Source: Desulfocapsa sp.
GTDB lineage: Bacteria; Desulfobacterota; Desulfobulbia; Desulfobulbales; Desulfocapsaceae
DNA: 64,000 nucleotides
Direction: 5' to 3'
Assembly: GCA_030145625.1 (NCBI GenBank)
Contig: JAQYVF010000002.1
Span: 61,209-125,208 of the forward strand
The notes beneath the pieces were generated by a model, which was given only the letters and a program-made list of their open reading frames with translations, was not told the DNA's origin and did not search any database. Positions 44,542-52,200 of the stretch are shown one piece after another; the stretch's first letter is position 1; every line of letters begins with the position of its first letter. Both the position numbers and the translations under genes were made by a program.

Positions 44542-45198
44542 TCAGGCCTTGATGGCGGTTTTTCCTTCGCTGGTAATCTCGTACTTACATCTGACAGGAC
44601 TCTGCACATATCCTTTTTTCTTCAGAGCAGTAATCCGACAACTCACCGCCTTGGTTTCAAGACCAGTGGCTGAAGCAATATCCTTAGAAGCACACGGTCC
44701 GTTACATTGAGCCATTGCCTCCAACACCTGTTTCTGATCATCAGTCAGACCATCATTCTTGCATCCGCAACCCATAACGACATCTCCTTTTTCATTCTTT
44801 TTTTTTGTCTTTGATATTTTTTGCTGACACTTGGGGCAAAGTCCGGTTACTTCCAGCCTGCACCCAGTAATGGTGTACCCTTTTACTGCCTCCTGCGTCG
44901 GCACCTTCATTTCTCTTTTGTCTATCTGTATATTTTCAATGCGATGGCACTGAACACAATATATATGGTCATGTTCTACGACTTCACTATCAAAGCGTTT
45001 CTGCCTTCCGCTAATCTCCAATTTACGAATAATACCGGCCTCAGACAGAATCTCCAGATTCCTGTACACTGTTGCCAGACTTATCCTGGGCATCCTTTTT
45101 CTCACACGCTCATATAGCTCATCAGCACTGAGATGCTCTTTACTCTTATTTAACTCCCGAAGAATCATCTCTCGCTGGTTGGTCATTCGTAGCTGCAT
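44542..45198 (-). CDS. Fur/PerR-family repressor with C-terminal Cys-rich winged-helix domain
   Basis: 218 residues, far longer than the usual 130-150. Residues 1-130 are a complete PerR/Fur protein: MTNQREMILRELN, LATVYRNLEILSEAGII, the metal site EHDHIYCVQCHRIENIQ, and a structural zinc pair CPKCQQK. From about 140 a second module follows: GCGCKND, then a winged helix with CNGPCASKDIASATGLETK and SPVRCKYEIT, carrying extra cysteines. Alone that module is a known small regulator; the fusion is unusual. It probably controls the oxidative-defence genes below. GGAGGAG precedes the ATG. Confidence 0.85.
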   Translation of the reverse strand: MQLRMTNQREMILRELNKSKEHLSADELYERVRKRMPRISLATVYRNLEILSEAGIIRKLEISGRQKRFDSEVVEHDHIYCVQCHRIENIQIDKREMKVPTQEAVKGYTITGCRLEVTGLCPKCQQKISKTKKKNEKGDVVMGCGCKNDGLTDDQKQVLEAMAQCNGPCASKDIASATGLETKAVSCRITALKKKGYVQSPVRCKYEITSEGKTAIKA

Positions 45199-45210
45199 AA
45201 CTCCTCCTTG

Positions 45211-45298
45211 CGATAATTATTTCTAACTGTAAGTGATAATCGTTCGCAAGTCAAGATTTTTTTCTTCTCTTTTTTACACTTTTAAAAAAAAGAGAAGA
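45211..45298. promoter_or_regulatory. Control region between the PerR-like gene and the ABC exporter
   Basis: The 346-base divergent gap 45199-45544 holds two GATAAT-containing words (45212-45217 and 45234-45240) that resemble half-sites of a Fur/PerR operator. It then has a strong A/T hairpin, TCTTCTCTTTTTT (45263-45275) with AAAAAAAGAGAAGA (45285-45298), which could insulate the two transcription units. Both are candidates only. Confidence 0.45.
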
Positions 45299-45544
45299 CG
45301 ATGCCCAAAGAAAACACAACACTTTCACATCCCTATAATTCCGATATGTTAGAGAACATACACAGAAACAGCCCCTTATTGTTTCTCTCAAAAAAGCGCA
45401 AAAATATGTTCAGAAACAAGCATGTAACTTTTCGTAACAAGAGAACAGTTTCCAATACAAACAATGATCCTTTGGCATAAAGGCAAAGATGTATTATTCT
45501 CCACTATACTGACAAGACACTTCACTATTCCTTGCAAAGAAAAC

Positions 45545-46429
45545 ATGCCACCCGTACTCGAAGTCACTCATTTAAAGAAAATGTATCGGCAGACCGAAGC
45601 CGTAGCCGATGTTTCCTTCAGCGTCCAAGAAGGTCTCTGTCTGGGGCTCCTTGGTCCCAACGGAGCCGGGAAGACCACAACCATGGAGATGGCAGAAGAC
45701 ATTATCCAGCCCAACGAAGGTGAAATTTTCTACCGGGGCCAGCCTCGCACCAGCTCTTTTCGAGAAGAAATCGGTATCCAATTCCAGCACACCTCACTGC
45801 TCAATTTCCTCTCAGTCGAAGAAACCCTGCAAACCTTCCACAAGCTGTACCGAGAGTCGGAAAATCTCAACCTGCTCATCCAGCGCTGCGAACTCCAACC
45901 GCTGCTCAAAAGACGAAACGACAAACTTTCCGGTGGCCAGCTGCAACGCTTAATGCTTGCCCTGGCACTGATAAACAAACCCAGGCTGGTATTTCTTGAT
46001 GAACCATCCACGGGCCTGGACCCCCAATCACGAAGAAACCTCTGGGAGATCGTTCTACGCATCAAAGAAGAAGGAAAGACCATCATTCTCACAACCCATT
46101 CCATGGAAGAGGCAGAATATCTCTGTGACAAGATTGCCATCATGGATCAGGGACGTGTTATCGCCTGGGACAGTCCGAAGCAACTCATCAAAACCCATTG
46201 CCAGGGAGCCGCAATTACCCTCCCCAGGACTGCCTTCAGACTGGACCTGGACCGGCTCCCCTTTTCCTGGAAACAGAAGGACGGACAGATCATCCTTGAG
46301 ATTGATCAAATTCATGAGGGCTTAAGCGTGTTACTTAATCTGGACGTAGATATCTCAGAGATGTCTATACACACGCCAAACCTGGAGGATGTCTTCATTC
46401 ATCTCACAGGCAAACAACTCAGAGACTAG
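45545..46429 (+). CDS. ABC-2 type exporter, ATP-binding protein
   Basis: 294 residues from the ATG giving MPPVLEVTHLKK; an earlier start at 45464 adds an unlikely extension. Walker A GPNGAGKTT, signature LSGGQLQRL, Walker B LVFLDEPSTGLDP and the switch His in TTHSMEEAEYL are intact. The C-terminal 80 residues form the usual regulatory extension of the NatA/CcmA-like group. The substrate cannot be told. Its TAG stop lies inside a 148-base inverted-repeat element that separates it from its permease. Confidence 0.92.
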   Translation: MPPVLEVTHLKKMYRQTEAVADVSFSVQEGLCLGLLGPNGAGKTTTMEMAEDIIQPNEGEIFYRGQPRTSSFREEIGIQFQHTSLLNFLSVEETLQTFHKLYRESENLNLLIQRCELQPLLKRRNDKLSGGQLQRLMLALALINKPRLVFLDEPSTGLDPQSRRNLWEIVLRIKEEGKTIILTTHSMEEAEYLCDKIAIMDQGRVIAWDSPKQLIKTHCQGAAITLPRTAFRLDLDRLPFSWKQKDGQIILEIDQIHEGLSVLLNLDVDISEMSIHTPNLEDVFIHLTGKQLRD

Positions 46430-46573
46430 GAGTCTTGTCCGAGAATAGGGATTTCTTCTCAAATCGAGAAAAATTCCAAAAAATAAGCACAGCCATATGT
46501 TCGATATTGCGAGCATTATTTTTGAGAATTCCGAAGAGTTGGGGAGAAAGGGCATTCTCGGACAGGCTCCTAG
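46426..46573 (+). mobile_element. Inverted-repeat element E, MITE-like, overlapping a stop codon (148 bp)
   Basis: CTAGGAGTCTTGTCCGAGAA at the left pairs with TTCTCGGACAGGCTCCTAG at the right with one bulged base. Its core (CAAATCGAGAAAAATTCC, GATATTGCGAGCATTATTTT and CCGAAGAGTTGGGGAGAAAG) aligns loosely with copies A to C, so it looks like a divergent relative with different termini. A clean target duplication is not visible (AGAGA versus AGATA). The ATPase gene's TAG stop is part of the left terminus. Confidence 0.65.
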
Positions 46574-46632
46574 AGATAAGCTTTTTTTTATTACTGCTCC
46601 CCGGTGATCGGTAACACAAAAGGATCAGAGTA

Positions 46633-47676
46633 ATGAATCTTTCACGGATGTGGGCCATGTTTGTGGCCAGAAACTACGAATTTTTCCGAGACAGGGCTGC
46701 CTTTGGCTGGAACTTCGCCTTCCCCTTTCTCATTATCCTGGGGTTCGGTTTCATCTTTGGCGGACGGGAATACCAGGAATTCAAGGTGGGAATTTTCCCC
46801 ATCGAAGCAGGAGAGGAATTTTTCCTGGAAAGCAGTGTCCCAAAGGCATTTCAGAACGGAAGATATCTCGAGTTCATCCCCTTCCTCGACCTTCAGTCCG
46901 GTGAAAGCAAACTGCGTCACCAGAAAATTGACATCCTGATCGATCGCAACTCCCCCACTCACGCCTACTGGATCAATGACTCCTCCCCCAAGGGTTACAT
47001 TGTTGAACAGCTCTTCCTCGCCTCGTTTAAAACAAACGAAACACAAGCAGAAAGACAGCTCATTCAGGGACTGCAGGTCCGTTATATCGATTGGCTCTTT
47101 CCCGGAATCCTGGCCATGAATATGATGTTCTCTGCTCTCTGGGGGGTAGGGTATGTGGTCGTACGTTATCGAAAAAACGGGACACTTAAACGACTCAAGG
47201 CCACACCGCTCACCGCCTTAGAGTACCTGAGTGCCCAGATGTTCTCCCGCATCTTTCTCCTTATGTTTACCTTGGCTGTGGTATGGCTGGGTTCCGATCT
47301 GATCTTCCACTTCCAGGTGCTGGGAAACTATGCAAGTCTTGCCTTTGTTTTTTTCCTTGGCGGTCTCAGTCTCTGCTCCATGGGACTGGTCCTGGCGGCC
47401 CGCGGTACCAGCGAGGAATTCACCTCCGGCATCCTGAACTTCATCACCTGGCCCATGATGTTTCTCTCGGAAGTCTGGTTTTCCATGGAAGGTGCCCCAA
47501 ACTGGTTGCAGAATCTGGCAAATGTTTTTCCTCTCACCCACCTCCTTACCGCCGCCAGAAAGATCATGAACGACGGCGCCAGTCTGAGCGAGGTCAGCAC
47601 GGAGTGCTTTTTCATGACTCTGGTCACCCTTCTCTGTCTGCTCCTGGCCGCCTACCTCTTTTCCTGGAACGAATAA
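46633..47676 (+). CDS. ABC-2 type exporter, permease
   Basis: 347 residues. One N-terminal helix (about 22-42), a soluble extracytoplasmic loop of some 120 residues, then five helices in the C-terminal half with the ABC-2 signature area RYRKNGTLKRLKATPLTALEY read as two pieces, and GTSEEFTSGILNFITWPMMF. ABC-2 exporters of this shape move polysaccharides, drugs or lipids; none can be chosen. It is 200 bases downstream of its ATPase, with element E in between. Confidence 0.9.
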   Translation: MNLSRMWAMFVARNYEFFRDRAAFGWNFAFPFLIILGFGFIFGGREYQEFKVGIFPIEAGEEFFLESSVPKAFQNGRYLEFIPFLDLQSGESKLRHQKIDILIDRNSPTHAYWINDSSPKGYIVEQLFLASFKTNETQAERQLIQGLQVRYIDWLFPGILAMNMMFSALWGVGYVVVRYRKNGTLKRLKATPLTALEYLSAQMFSRIFLLMFTLAVVWLGSDLIFHFQVLGNYASLAFVFFLGGLSLCSMGLVLAARGTSEEFTSGILNFITWPMMFLSEVWFSMEGAPNWLQNLANVFPLTHLLTAARKIMNDGASLSEVSTECFFMTLVTLLCLLLAAYLFSWNE

Positions 47677-47718
47677 GTAAAGACCGTATGGCCTTGTCGA
47701 AGTAAAAAATTGAGAGAG

Positions 47719-47762
47719 GGTAGCTGACAATGATTTGTGAGAACATTTAAGAGCAGGCTACC
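47719..47762. other. Short inverted repeat between convergent genes
   Basis: GGTAGC (47719-47724) and GCTACC (47757-47762) lie 32 bases apart in the gap between the exporter and selenoprotein operons. The outer words resemble the end of MITE copy B (GGTAGCTTG), but the interior has no similarity. It may be a terminator remnant or a decayed element. Confidence 0.35.
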
Positions 47763-47827
47763 TTTGCACTGGAAAACGGACGAGCGGAGTCTTATTGCAC
47801 TTGCTTACCCTGGGTGCTGGTAGGCCC

Positions 47828-48640
47828 TTACACGATCAAAGTGTCATACTCGTCGCTAAGAAACCCCAGATGAAGTTTTTCTTCTTTGGCCATGTATTGG
47901 AAAAACACTTTACTTTCCTCATCTTCAGCCGTTCGACTAAGACGACTGTACAGGTCCAATGCCTGAGTCTCCAGCATCATTGCAAGCTGAATGATATCTT
48001 CCAGGCCTCTGATCTGTCCGCGGAAGTGATCCAAGATCTGCTGCTTATCAAAACCACCTTCCAATGATTCACTGTCAATCACCTCATCAACGGCTGCTCC
48101 ATTGGAAAATCTGGCCCTGAGCATGGCCTTATGCCCTTCCTCAAATCTTGCCAGGCGCGTAAGAAGTGCCTTTGCCTTATCATCTTCGACCAATTCTGCC
48201 AGGGCAAGATAGAGCTGCTTCAATCCCTCTTCCATGGCATAACTCATTTGAAAAACATCAGCAAAGTTTTTCCTGACAAAATATTCCATGCCCTGGTTTT
48301 CATCACCAGCGGCCTTCCCCCCTTCATAAGCGATAATACCACCGCTCATATTGTAGATCTGAGTAAAACCCTCGGCCTGGAGTAGCTGGGCAGCAGCCTT
48401 GCTGCGCACTCCGGAGTGTCAGTAGACAAAAGTCGGCTTCGTCCTGTCCAACTCCTCCATTCGACCCGTCAACTCTTTTACGGGAACAAGCATAGATCCT
48501 GGTAAATGTCCTCTTTCATACTCTTTCAACTGCCGAACATCCAACAACTGATACTCATCAAGCTGATGCTCAGCCATGAAGATCTTGACCTCATCCGGGC
48601 TCATATTGGCCCCTGGCGTAAACAGGCTTTTCCAATTCAT
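47828..48640 (-). CDS. Selenoprotein: rhodanese domain (Sec at active site) fused to ferritin-like domain
   Basis: 270 residues if the in-frame TGA at 48421-48419 is read as selenocysteine. Residues 1-110 are a rhodanese domain (LLDVRQLKEYERGHLPGSM) whose catalytic loop reads TFVY-Sec74-HSGVRSKAAA, matching the family's CxxGxR with Cys replaced. From about 115 a duplicated four-helix bundle carries two E...ExxH sets (MEEGLKQLY, FEEGHKAML; MLETQALDLY, KEEKLHLGF), as in rubrerythrin-like proteins. Both halves are in one frame with no other stop, so a frameshift is not needed. It is coupled by ATGA overlap to the upstream gene. Predicted role: selenium-dependent sulfur transfer or peroxide detoxification; unproven. 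Confidence 0.88.
48379..48412 (-). promoter_or_regulatory. Candidate bacterial SECIS hairpin for the rhodanese-ferritin gene
   Basis: Six bases past the UGA, GGAGU pairs with ACUCC at the base and GCAGC with GCUGC around an AAG loop (transcript sense). Position and size fit a bacterial SECIS, which must sit within the coding region just after the UGA. The exact SelB-binding loop cannot be confirmed by eye. Confidence 0.55.
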
Positions 48641-48975
48641 CCCATTAACTCCTTATACATCTCTTCATTATACCCAACATAAAAAACCTTGCCGACACGA
48701 AGGGTCGGTGCCCGTAGATTACCGGTACGACCAAGACTTCCTTTCAGGATCTCTTCTTGAGTGGAGGAATCCGGGGTAAAAACCATGGTCTTCTTTCCCT
48801 TACCCACATGAAGAGTGTCTGCACCCTGAAAAAGCTCCCAGGCCCCTTCGGCTTTTATTACATTTTTTCGTGCATCAACAACTTCGCCAACCTCTACTTC
48901 TGCTTGCCCAAGAGCCTCCTGAGCCTTTGTACACGAAGTTCAGCCTTTACGAAAATACGCCCAATCAACCATCAT
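48637..48975 (-). CDS. Selenoprotein: ArsC/thioredoxin-fold protein with UxxC motif
   Basis: 112 residues if the TGA at 48942-48940 is read as selenocysteine (residue 12). The N-terminus reads MMVDWAYFRKG-Sec-TSC-TKAQEAL, a UxxC redox motif exactly where ArsC/Spx-like proteins have CxxC or C. The rest follows the thioredoxin-like pattern: EVEVGEVVDARKN, HVGKGKKTMVFTP and the family Arg/Pro region NLRAPTLRVGKVFYVGYN. AAAGGAGAG precedes the first of two ATG codons. Without UGA readthrough the product would be 11 residues, and no later start makes sense. The stop overlaps the rhodanese-ferritin start. Confidence 0.88.
48897..48938 (-). promoter_or_regulatory. Candidate bacterial SECIS hairpin for the UxxC gene
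   Basis: After the UGA, CUUC (48938-48935) pairs with GAAG (48900-48897) and GCUC (48924-48921) with GGGC (48909-48906), leaving an 11-base loop with G-rich start AGGAGG. The distance suits a bacterial SECIS; the fold is weaker than the one in the neighbouring gene and needs computed folding. Confidence 0.45.
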
Positions 48976-49012
48976 TGTGTTCTCTCCTTTACAAGTATCT
49001 TTTCACAGCTGC

Positions 49013-50113
49013 TCATTGAAACTCTTTCATAAATTTCTTATCAATCCAATCCTTTACCCTGAAGGCAATGCCTCCAGTGAGTTGAAACCATTTCTTGCGC
49101 AAAACGCCCTGCCTGTTACCAAGATTAAAAATAAGCAGATACTCTCCACCAGGGTCAAAGGCTTGCAGAGATTCTCCCTGAAGATATGCTTTGAGATTAT
49201 GAAAAAGCACCGGATTTTCTCGAACAGCATAAACCCCTACCTTATCCAGGGGCTGATCCCGATACCAGATACAGTCGCCACCACCGAAAATCTCAGGATA
49301 ATCAGGATTCTGCAGAAAGCGATTCACCAACAGGCCGCCATCCGGACCGGTCTGCAGACCGGCCTCCTGGAAAAAAGGCGAAGGATGAACCCCAGTGGCC
49401 AGAATTATAAAATCAGCATCCACCTCAGGACCGGAATCAAAGGACATACGATTGTCATGAATAGCAAGAAGATGCCCCTGCTCCTGAATGGAAACGCCAC
49501 CTTTTTCCAGAATCCAGCGACTCTTCTTACGAACCCCCTGGGGAAACCGGGCCAGTAATGAACGTCCGGCAAAAAGGATCACTTTGGAAGAAAAGGAGGA
49601 TCGAGTCAGAAGCTGGGCGACATTTCCGGCAGCCTCTGCCCCTGCAGGGCCCCCACCGACAACAGCAACGGTGACCGATTGTTTTTGTGCCAGGGACTCA
49701 ATCTCAGTCCTTGCCTGATAGAGACGTTCAATGGGCTTGACGGTATAAATCCGTTCTCGGCTCCCCTCTATCACCGGAATATCCACATGACTCCCAGTGT
49801 TAAAAGAGACCACATCATAGTTCACTGTTTTACCTGACTGCAGACGCAGTTCACGAGCAACAGGATCTACCCCCACGATGGAATCGAGGACAAATATCCC
49901 TCCCTGTTCTTCCACCTTTTTCCTGGTGGCAAAGCGAATATCGTCTGGCTCATACCCACTTCCAAGCATTCCCGGCCCCATTCCGGAATAGTAATGGTAA
50001 TCGGAGGGACCAATCACCGTCACCTGATGACCAAGATTGCGAAAAGCATGAATATTGGCCATGGTTACCATATGAGCATGACCGCCACCTGCCAGAACAA
50101 GATGTTTTCCCAT
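49013..50113 (-). CDS. FAD-dependent NAD(P)H oxidoreductase, SelD-associated type
   Basis: 366 residues from the ATG giving MGKHLVLAGGGHAHMVTM, preceded by AGAGGG; an earlier GTG/ATG stretch adds a spurious lead. FAD-binding GGGHAH at the N-terminus, NAD(P)H-binding VAVVGGGPAGAEAAGNVAQ near 150, and IFGGGDCIWY close to the C-terminus. The GGGHAH...DYHYYSGMGPGMLGSGY pattern is that of the oxidoreductase domain fused to selenophosphate synthetase (SelD) in many genomes. It stands alone here, just upstream of two selenocysteine genes, so a role in selenium or thiol reduction is likely but inferred. Confidence 0.85.
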   Translation of the reverse strand: MGKHLVLAGGGHAHMVTMANIHAFRNLGHQVTVIGPSDYHYYSGMGPGMLGSGYEPDDIRFATRKKVEEQGGIFVLDSIVGVDPVARELRLQSGKTVNYDVVSFNTGSHVDIPVIEGSRERIYTVKPIERLYQARTEIESLAQKQSVTVAVVGGGPAGAEAAGNVAQLLTRSSFSSKVILFAGRSLLARFPQGVRKKSRWILEKGGVSIQEQGHLLAIHDNRMSFDSGPEVDADFIILATGVHPSPFFQEAGLQTGPDGGLLVNRFLQNPDYPEIFGGGDCIWYRDQPLDKVGVYAVRENPVLFHNLKAYLQGESLQAFDPGGEYLLIFNLGNRQGVLRKKWFQLTGGIAFRVKDWIDKKFMKEFQ

Positions 50114-50174
50114 GGCAACCCTCTTTACAAAACAATTATTGTAACAAAAAAATATCGCATGACTGGCTTCTCTC

Positions 50175-50957
50175 TCACTTCCCGTCCGCCATCTCTTTTC
50201 CCTGCAAAATCTCACTCCCACCCGGTGGAAAACAGGCAGCAGCATCCTGCAACTTACCCGCCAATGTATACTCCATATAGTCAACCACCAAGTGAATCAT
50301 CGCATCCAGATAGTCGCCAATCTCTTTCTCTCCTGCCGAAGTCAGGCTCCTGGAAAAGAGACACGTACGCTCCCCCCCGTCTGTGGACGGCAATCCAAAT
50401 TCTTCCAGAAGATGGCACACCGTATGCGCATCATTGTTCTCACCATAAAGAGGAAACTTGGTGCTAATACCAAACAGCTCAGAAAAGGAAGCCATGCGCT
50501 CCACAAAGGCGTCGGTCTGTTCGGGACAACAGGAGGCCCTGGAGGTATCACCAGCCAACAACCGGGGGACATGATGCGTTATACAGTAGAGCACCCCCTT
50601 GACGTGCATTCCGAGTTTACAGGCCGTACAAACAAGATTTTTCCCGCCAAACCGGGGCATCAACTCTTCATAGTTATCCAGCCACAAGCCCTGAAGCAAA
50701 CGTCCCATATCCAGTTCCAGGCAATTTGTTTCAGGGGCGTCATCGGGCCGGGGCAACTGTCTTTCGAGAAGCCCACGGGCGAGTTGATAACGAGCCCGGG
50801 GAAAGGAATGAAACTTGCCCATACCATTGAGCATATGCAGAAGATGGATAGAATAAGGACGCACGATTTCGGGATGGTGGCCTGCCATGGCTAATGCATA
50901 GAGAGCAAGAGAATCACGACCACCAGAATAGAGTATTGCCAGGTCTTGTTTTTCCAT
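50175..50957 (-). CDS. PP-loop ATPase with cysteine clusters
   Basis: 260 residues. The N-terminus LAILYSGGRDSLALYALAM is the PP-loop that binds ATP in adenylating enzymes. Cysteine groups follow: VCTACKLGMH near 130, ASCCPEQTDAF near 165, and a later RTCLFSR, which could bind a metal or carry sulfur, as in tRNA thiolases and QueC-like enzymes. The substrate is unknown. It heads the leftward operon with the FAD oxidoreductase (61-base gap) and two selenoproteins, so a role in activating a tRNA, nucleotide or sulfur/selenium donor is plausible only. Confidence 0.8.
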   Translation of the reverse strand: MEKQDLAILYSGGRDSLALYALAMAGHHPEIVRPYSIHLLHMLNGMGKFHSFPRARYQLARGLLERQLPRPDDAPETNCLELDMGRLLQGLWLDNYEELMPRFGGKNLVCTACKLGMHVKGVLYCITHHVPRLLAGDTSRASCCPEQTDAFVERMASFSELFGISTKFPLYGENNDAHTVCHLLEEFGLPSTDGGERTCLFSRSLTSAGEKEIGDYLDAMIHLVVDYMEYTLAGKLQDAAACFPPGGSEILQGKEMADGK

Positions 50958-51133
50958 AATGAGCTTTGTGGGTAATTAGATAACAAAAAACTGCCTGCTC
51001 TAAAAAGTTGATACTATATTTTTGCCCAGAACACAATCACACCATTCCGGCATGCCCATGTCAGGAAGAAAAATTTCCCCAACCCCGGCAACTCTTTTGC
51101 ATAACATACCTTAAAAACAAAAACTGCCATGTT

Positions 51134-52042
51134 TCACAACGAATCCGCCCTCGAATCTTCCCCTGCCATCTGCTGAACAACAATCATAGCGGAAAGAACA
51201 ATAACAATACCGGGTAGAATCTTTAGCTCGGGCAACGGTCCTCCCCAAAGGAGATCAAGCACAATAACCAGAGCCGGGTAGAGATAGGAATAGGCCATAA
51301 CCCTGGTTGGACCAAGAAAGAGAATACAGTACTGAGTGAGAAAAAAGGAGACAATGGTGGAAAAAACAGCAAGATAGGCAATCCCAAACCAGACCTTTGT
51401 TGAGACATCAGCCCAAGAGACAGAGATGAGCTTTGGTCCAGCCAGGAGGAGAAGCCACAAGGTTCCTGTGACCACAATCCAAAATGCCATAAGCGCCATG
51501 GGCTCACCTCGATGGAGAAGACGAATCAAGGGGGTATAGAAACCCATGAACAGACAGCCGACAAAAAAGACCAGATCACCTCGATTCCAGGCAAGACTTG
51601 TCAGTTGGTTAATGTCACCTCTAAAGATAATCCACAAGGCTCCTATCAATCCAAGAAAGAGGGCGATGAGACGAGCCTTCCCCAATCGTTCCCGGTTCAG
51701 GACCATGGCATAAAGACCGGAAAGAGAGGGAACCAAGGTGAAGATAGCACTGGTGTTCAGGGCTGTGGTGTAGCGGAGGGAGAAAAACATACACCAGAAA
51801 AAGATGACAAGAGTGGCGGAGATTACGGAGTAGCGGGCCAGGGCAGCAAAGGAAACAGTGAGGCCATGACGAAACCAGATCAGGGGGGCAAAAAGAATAG
51901 TGGCAAAGAAAAAACGAATCAGGGTCAGGACGGCAGGGTCCAGATCATGACTGATAGCCGCACCCACAGGAAAGGAACCGGACACCAGAACGGCACAGAG
52001 AAACATGAGGAGGTGGACTGTGGAAAAACGTGTTCGTCGCAC
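51134..52042 (-). CDS. EamA/DMT-family transporter
   Basis: 302 residues, ten predicted membrane helices in two EamA repeats, with the usual SALVIFF... pattern near the end of the first repeat and the FSTIVSFFLTQYCILFLGPTRV strand of the second, read in two parts. A GTG start is used. Members export metabolites or amino acids; the substrate is not readable. It lies 176 bases upstream of the PP-loop gene on the same strand, so it may be transcribed with the selenoprotein operon. Confidence 0.88.
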   Translation of the reverse strand: MRRTRFSTVHLLMFLCAVLVSGSFPVGAAISHDLDPAVLTLIRFFFATILFAPLIWFRHGLTVSFAALARYSVISATLVIFFWCMFFSLRYTTALNTSAIFTLVPSLSGLYAMVLNRERLGKARLIALFLGLIGALWIIFRGDINQLTSLAWNRGDLVFFVGCLFMGFYTPLIRLLHRGEPMALMAFWIVVTGTLWLLLLAGPKLISVSWADVSTKVWFGIAYLAVFSTIVSFFLTQYCILFLGPTRVMAYSYLYPALVIVLDLLWGGPLPELKILPGIVIVLSAMIVVQQMAGEDSRADSL

Positions 52043-52200
52043 CCTATTGCCCCTCTTTTCTTCCCGAATCCAATGACTTCAAATCGAAGAGCATAATATC
52101 AAACAGGGAATAACGAGGTGCGGAGTTTTATTCCTTCTGCACGTCAAAATTCCCTGTTCAACATATACCATTCAAAACAATCCCTGACAATCTGTGCCGG

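Noticed and set aside
47719..47762. GGTAGC/GCTACC pair as another MITE copy
   Set aside because: Only the outer six bases match; there is no target duplication and no interior similarity.
48379..48640. Frameshift or pseudogene explanation for the split rhodanese gene
   Set aside because: The two parts are in the same frame, interrupted only by one TGA at the exact active-site cysteine codon, and the adjacent gene has the same pattern. A random nonsense mutation at both redox positions is unlikely.
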